From Chaenocephalus aceratus (lineage: Eukaryota; Chordata; Actinopteri; Perciformes; Channichthyidae): a DNA stretch of 64,000 nucleotides. Positions 61,501-64,000 of the stretch are shown here, in pieces. Positions within the stretch are counted from its first letter, which is position 1. Each line of letters starts with the position of its first letter. Location: positions 7,841,453 to 7,905,452 of the forward strand of contig CM043800.1 of NCBI GenBank assembly GCA_023974075.1, in the 5' to 3' direction. Under the pieces are notes generated by a model that did not search any database, was not told the DNA's origin, and saw only the letters and a list, made by a program, of their open reading frames with translations. Position numbers and translations under genes: made by a program.

Positions 61501-63650
61501 TAAATCTACTTCCAGCATGGATCAATGTTCATAAAATACATCCATTGTTTGTTTTATACGCTTCTTGAAATCCATAGTTTTTCTAGAACAGACTGTTATG
61601 TTGGGGGTCGCGGTCTGAAAGGTTTGGGAACCCCTGCGCTAGAGTATCTAAATAATACACAATATACTGGAGAATATACAATCTCACTAAGCTACAGAAA
61701 TATATAGGATTATACTTCAGACATTACTTGGTTGATATGCTGTTTTTTGTTGAAATATAATGTTGGGAGTATTTTGGTGGACGAGCAGGATAACAGCAAT
61801 AGGCTTTCCTGCACTCAGGCCTTCAGGACGATGTTGCATGAGTGTCTGTGTCTGCCCCTTCTGCAGAATTCGCTCTCCAGCTTAGACCTCTCTCTCTCTC
61901 CCTTTTGCTTCCCTTGCAGCCACTGTGCGCCTTGCTCAGAGAGAAGGAAGCGCTTGTTTGTGCAGGACCCTCTCACCTGTAAATGTTCCTGCAAATTCAC
62001 ACAGTTAGACTGCAAGTCCAGGCAACTTGAGTTAAACGAAAGAACTTGCAGGTTTGTTTACCATACATACTCGATAAACAACGTGCCTTTAAACCCCTTT
62101 ATCATTTTCTCCCCGTCTCCCTGTCTCCCCGTCTCCCCATCTCTGTGCTTGCTGCAACGTGTGTTCTCCTGCTGAGGAACGCATGCTTCTCCCTGCTCCG
62201 TGGTCCTGTGCTGGTGTTTGGGAATGTGGCAGCTCTGTGCTTCTCTGTGCTTGCATTGTGTTGTTGTGCAGTCACGTCAGATTTGTTTATTGTTTACGAT
62301 GTTTTTAGATCCAAATGTAGTTGTTATCCCGTCTGAATGCTCGAGATGTTAGTGCTTGCATGACCCTATGTTATTATACCAGGGTTAGATACTCCCAAAC
62401 ATCTAGTTAGATTGATATATGTTTATGACAGAACGTTTCTTAGTTTAATAATGGACTTTGTTTTAGCTAGATGGAAACACACATGATATAAGGGAAAGGA
62501 TGTTGAGGTTAGATAAGCTTAAGAGTGGAGCATTGTGCATATAAAGTGTTCACACTGGTATCTAGCTTTGCAGAGACGCAATGCTTGGAGATATCCACTT
62601 CCTGCCACCCTAATGCAATCTCATTTGGGATGCTGGAAAAAAAGTCTTTAGGCAGAAAACCCCCATCAGCTTTTTTCTCATACTGAAAAGTCTCCATTTG
62701 CTGCTGAAGACTTTGAGAGAAAGCCAGAAAGCACCGGGGGGGAAGTTAGGAAATGATGCACGTCTTTAGTGTTGCCATAGTTAAGCAACACAACAGTACA
62801 TTGGAGACAAGACGGTGATAATATCTTAATCAATCTGAGAGGGAGTTTTAATCTGGCGTTGTTACCAGGAGACAATGAGTCTGTAGCGATGTCCACGATG
62901 TTCCGCTGTTCAAAGCAAAGCCGGTGTTCGTGCTTCAGTGCGTAATACCTTTACTCGGAGGGGTTTCTCTCATTCTGTACTGTTTGCCGCACAGCTGACA
63001 GAGAGGTGCTGCCCCTAGTTACCAAGGTCTCACTACCTCCCCTGACCCAACCACTTCCATAACCTCTGACCCCCCAAGCCCCCCCCCCCCCCCCCACCCC
63101 TGAGGGATCTCCCACACTGATTTGGATTTGCAGAGCCAACACACTCCTGGGTGAAGTGACCACTGGGAGGATTCTGATTGGTTGCTCAGTGGTCAGGAGA
63201 AATAGTGCAGGCTGACCTAAGGATGGGGGGGGGGTCTCTGGAAGTGGGGTGAGGTGCCTGTTCAACCTCACCACTTAAACCTACCCCCACTTCCAGCTAT
63301 AACCCTGAACTCAGAAAACACACACGTACTGTTTATGGCGCATTTAATTGAAAGACCACACTTTCTTGTAGAAAAGGTACATTTGATATATAGCAGAAAA
63401 AGTACCAGGAGGTGCAAACTGACCCAGATCATACATCCCACAACCCCGACCCCCCCCCCCCCCCCCCGACTATCCCCTTTTGCTTTGCTCTGCCCCTGCC
63501 TTTATATAACCCCTCGTGTTGCATGGAGCAGTTGTGTGTGAGACATCGTGTTGATCATATTCTGAGACTAGGCTGTTTAAAACAGATACACCGGCATCCT
63601 CTAACCAGATGTGTTCCTTGTCTTCCAGATGTGAGAGACCGAGGAGGTGA
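52439..63650 (+). CDS. vegfa: Vascular endothelial growth factor A, 165-type exon set, with exon 3 frameshift as written
   Basis: Secreted dimeric growth factor that activates VEGF receptor tyrosine kinases on endothelium. Seven coding exons with consensus splice sites follow the vertebrate VEGFA plan (exons 1-5, 7, 8). Exon 1 gives the signal peptide. Exons 3-4 give the cystine-knot domain with all eight cysteines (SLC, PSC, NRCGGCC, LEC, SCIC) and the conserved NVT glycosylation site. Exon 7 gives the heparin/neuropilin-binding domain ([16 protein letters not shown]), and exon 8 gives the C-terminal CERPRR with its terminal arginine. No exon 6 (basic, 189-type) was found in the 4.2-kb intron. 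Total coding length is 592, one base over a multiple of three, because of one extra base in exon 3. Without it the protein would be 196 residues. Orthology to vegfaa versus vegfab is not settled from the sequence alone. Confidence 0.93.
52505..53775 (+). other. vegfa: vegfa intron 1
   Basis: 1.27 kb. Contains a compact GC-rich, CpG-containing segment at 52970-53165, unlike its AT-rich surroundings, with open frames on both strands that match no family I know. A CACACGTGC site (52546-52554) contains an ACGTG core. Confidence 0.6.
53776..53818 (+). CDS. vegfa: vegfa exon 2
   Basis: After the ctctttcag acceptor, 43 bases encode [14 protein letters not shown] and end gagg/gtaag in phase 1, as in mammals (where it is 52 bases). 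The low-conservation N-terminal part of the mature protein varies in length between fish. Confidence 0.85.
53819..55968 (+). other. vegfa: vegfa intron 2
   Basis: 2.15 kb. No repeat ends recognised. 55140-55380 is GC-richer than its surroundings (ggcttcccggggtcacatgt, gggccgggcactcatcgggc) and could be a conserved non-coding element. The frames inside show no homology. Confidence 0.5.
55969..56187 (+). CDS. vegfa: vegfa exon 3 (cystine-knot core), frameshifted as written
   Basis: The acceptor is ttccacag/ag and the donor atggag/gtgagc. Up to 56034 the frame reads [14 protein letters not shown], the VEGF start block. From 56041 the homologous frame is one base off ([20 protein letters not shown], then [18 protein letters not shown]). 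The exon is 219 bases. Together with the phase-1 base from exon 2 that leaves one base too many for the phase-0 exit required by exon 4. The continuing original frame meets TAG in the GGCC coding region (56133-56135). Confidence 0.9.
56206..56439. mobile_element. Family-2 TTAA miniature element in vegfa intron 3
   Basis: It contains ccagagcccagtctgctctg and tagtgatgtcattatgtagc, and ends agcataatagggccccttta with TTAA at 56436-56439, as in the copy at 18281-18657. The left end begins only about 18 bases after the exon 3 donor and lacks its TTAA. Confidence 0.7.
56440..57023 (+). other. vegfa: Middle of vegfa intron 3
   Basis: No repeat or motif recognised. The long frame 56767-57324 crosses into the adjacent hAT element and is not a gene. 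Confidence 0.5.
57024..57425. mobile_element. hAT-Charlie-like miniature element in vegfa intron 3
   Basis: The ends ttgtgtcaaactcaaggccc and gaaattgagtttgacccccc are inverted. Inner ggcccgcgac and tgtggcccgcca also pair. About 400 bases, non-coding. The target duplication is decayed. It ends 74 bases before exon 4. Confidence 0.7.
57500..57576 (+). CDS. vegfa: vegfa exon 4
   Basis: 77 bases, the mammalian exon 4 length. Encodes [20 protein letters not shown] then KSCICR, finishing the cystine knot. The residue between the last two cysteines is Ile where most VEGFs have Glu. Ends atgcag/gtaag in phase 2. Confidence 0.95.
57662..57694 (+). CDS. vegfa: vegfa exon 5
   Basis: 33 bases encoding [10 protein letters not shown] and ending gaata/gtaagt, phase 2. 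The trailing ta is completed by the next exon: C from exon 7 makes Tyr, whereas A from exon 8 would make a stop. Confidence 0.88.
57695..59050 (+). other. vegfa: vegfa intron 5, first part
   Basis: No transposon ends. 58330-58960 is GC-rich with short repeats of ggcagg/gccagg. This is where exon 6 would lie in mammals, but no Lys/Arg-rich exon with splice sites is apparent. Confidence 0.45.
59051..59568. mobile_element. hAT miniature element in vegfa intron 5
   Basis: It starts cagtggtggaaggaatattc and ends acttagttccaatccaccac-tg, with repeated aagtaaaagta-type blocks. This is a common fish miniature family with CAGTGGTGGAA ends. A probable relative lies at 21575. Confidence 0.7.
59569..60503 (+). 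other. vegfa: vegfa intron 5, middle, with an antisense LINE tail
   Basis: 60315-60350 (ggatagtttattcatcccaa then attgggaact) is the reverse complement of a fish LINE 3' end similar to that at 45025. The rest is unassigned. Confidence 0.45.
60504..60676. mobile_element. Palindromic miniature element in vegfa intron 5
   Basis: The left arm from tgactttaattaaatgt and the right arm ending acatttaattaaagtca are inverted over about 75 bases (with tagttgaaagcaata inside), around a loop of about 20 bases. Few mismatches, so it can form a long hairpin in DNA or pre-mRNA. Non-coding. Confidence 0.8.
60704..61636. mobile_element. hAT-like element(s) in vegfa intron 5
   Basis: The ends caggggttcccaaag (60704) and ggtttgggaacccctg (61636) are inverted. 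A second terminus-like block, cagtgtttctcaaacg, starts at 60836, so two elements may be nested. A 17-base A-run is at 60738-60755. The flanks cacgagag and cgctagag match at 6 of 8 positions, a possible decayed duplication. No transposase is recognised. Confidence 0.55.
61637..61919 (+). other. vegfa: End of vegfa intron 5
   Basis: Short unassigned sequence leading to a long CT-rich tract (61882-61917) before the exon 7 acceptor. Confidence 0.6.
61920..62051 (+). CDS. vegfa: vegfa exon 7 (heparin/neuropilin-binding domain)
   Basis: 132 bases after a long pyrimidine tract and ttgcag, the same length as mammalian exon 7. Encodes [20 protein letters not shown], then [11 protein letters not shown] and [11 protein letters not shown]. 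Seven cysteines are present, with the eighth in exon 8. Donor tgcag/gtttgt is weaker than consensus. Confidence 0.95.
62052..63628 (+). other. vegfa: vegfa intron 7
   Basis: 1.58 kb. No transposon ends identified. Contains C-homopolymer tracts at 63079-63096 and 63450-63468 (prone to sequencing error) and CT-rich clusters near 62110-62150. Confidence 0.6.
63629..63650 (+). CDS. vegfa: vegfa exon 8 and stop codon
   Basis: 22 bases after cttgtcttccag: CERPRR then TGA, counterpart of mammalian CDKPRR (exon 8a, pro-angiogenic tail). The terminal arginine is the neuropilin contact in the family. Confidence 0.92.
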
Positions 63651-64000
63651 GACCAGCAACACTGTTATGAAGGAATTCTTTTCTTGGCTCAGCACTTTGA
63701 AAACCTGAGGATGCATTCCCGGCCAGGACACGAAACGACACCGCAAGACAGGACATTCTTAAACGCAACTCTTGCCAGTGTTTGTTTTCCGTATAAAGAT
63801 ATTAATATATATGTACGTATACTATAAGTACATCGACAATGTGTATTGCTGCTACGTAAAAGAGACACTATTTAAAGCAAAACGAATGCGCCACTGGCGT
63901 GTGAACGGGAAATGTTTCAGTGGCGTTCTGCTCATGGGTAGAATTAGTAGAAGAGATTTTACGTGACATGTCACTGGATGCTGGTCCGCTGTGGAGATCT
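63651..64000 (+). other. vegfa: vegfa 3' UTR, incomplete
   Basis: Follows the TGA at 63648-63650 and runs off the window. No AATAAA or ATTAAA signal occurs before the edge, and no classical AUUUA cluster is present in this first 350 bases. Confidence 0.6.

Overview
The window is nuclear DNA from a ray-finned, probably percomorph, fish. The evidence is the repeat mix (Tc1, L2-type LINEs, ISL2EU, and many hAT and TTAA miniature elements) together with a vegfa gene of teleost exon structure. It holds one host protein-coding gene, vegfa, on the + strand from about 51.9 kb to the right edge. The other 52 kb is a gene-poor, repeat-dense upstream interval in which I found no second intact host gene.

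Layout. 0-10 kb: an L2 reverse-transcriptase remnant, a Tc1 element inside an older hAT-like repeat, two hAT elements with perfect 8-bp target duplications (3665-4612 and 5180-6541), a paired CCATGG minisatellite, and two miniature elements. 10.9-17.4 kb: a stack of insertions within insertions, in which a TGTCA-ended repeat is split by a Harbinger-like element that itself carries a 1-kb palindrome and an L2 LINE, the LINE being interrupted by smaller elements. 18-20.8 kb: miniature elements and a MADF-exon Harbinger derivative. 20.8-26.2 kb: an almost complete ISL2EU-type DNA transposon with two convergent genes, a THAP/DDE transposase (+) and a SWIM/YqaJ exonuclease (-). 26-34 kb: decayed repeats, one 1.1-kb inverted-repeat element and a possible receptor fragment. 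34.4-38.6 kb and 43.3-46.2 kb: two copies of one non-coding element with long terminal inverted repeats. 46.4-49 kb: a TTAA miniature element split by two hAT elements. 49.4 kb: a degenerate initiator tRNA-Met copy.

vegfa: GC/CCAAT promoter near 51.88-51.95 kb, a uORF-rich 5' leader, then coding exons at 52439-52504, 53776-53818, 55969-56187, 57500-57576, 57662-57694, 61920-62051 and 63629-63650. These match mammalian exons 1, 2, 3, 4, 5, 7 and 8 in phase, with exon 1, 4, 7 and 8 lengths identical. All eight cystine-knot cysteines and the heparin/neuropilin-binding domain are present. As written, exon 3 carries one extra base near 56036-56041 that shifts the frame before the cystine knot. This is either an assembly error or a real lesion, and it is the most consequential point to verify.

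The genes do not form an operon or pathway. The transposon genes serve their own elements, and the only link to vegfa is that several miniature elements sit in its introns.
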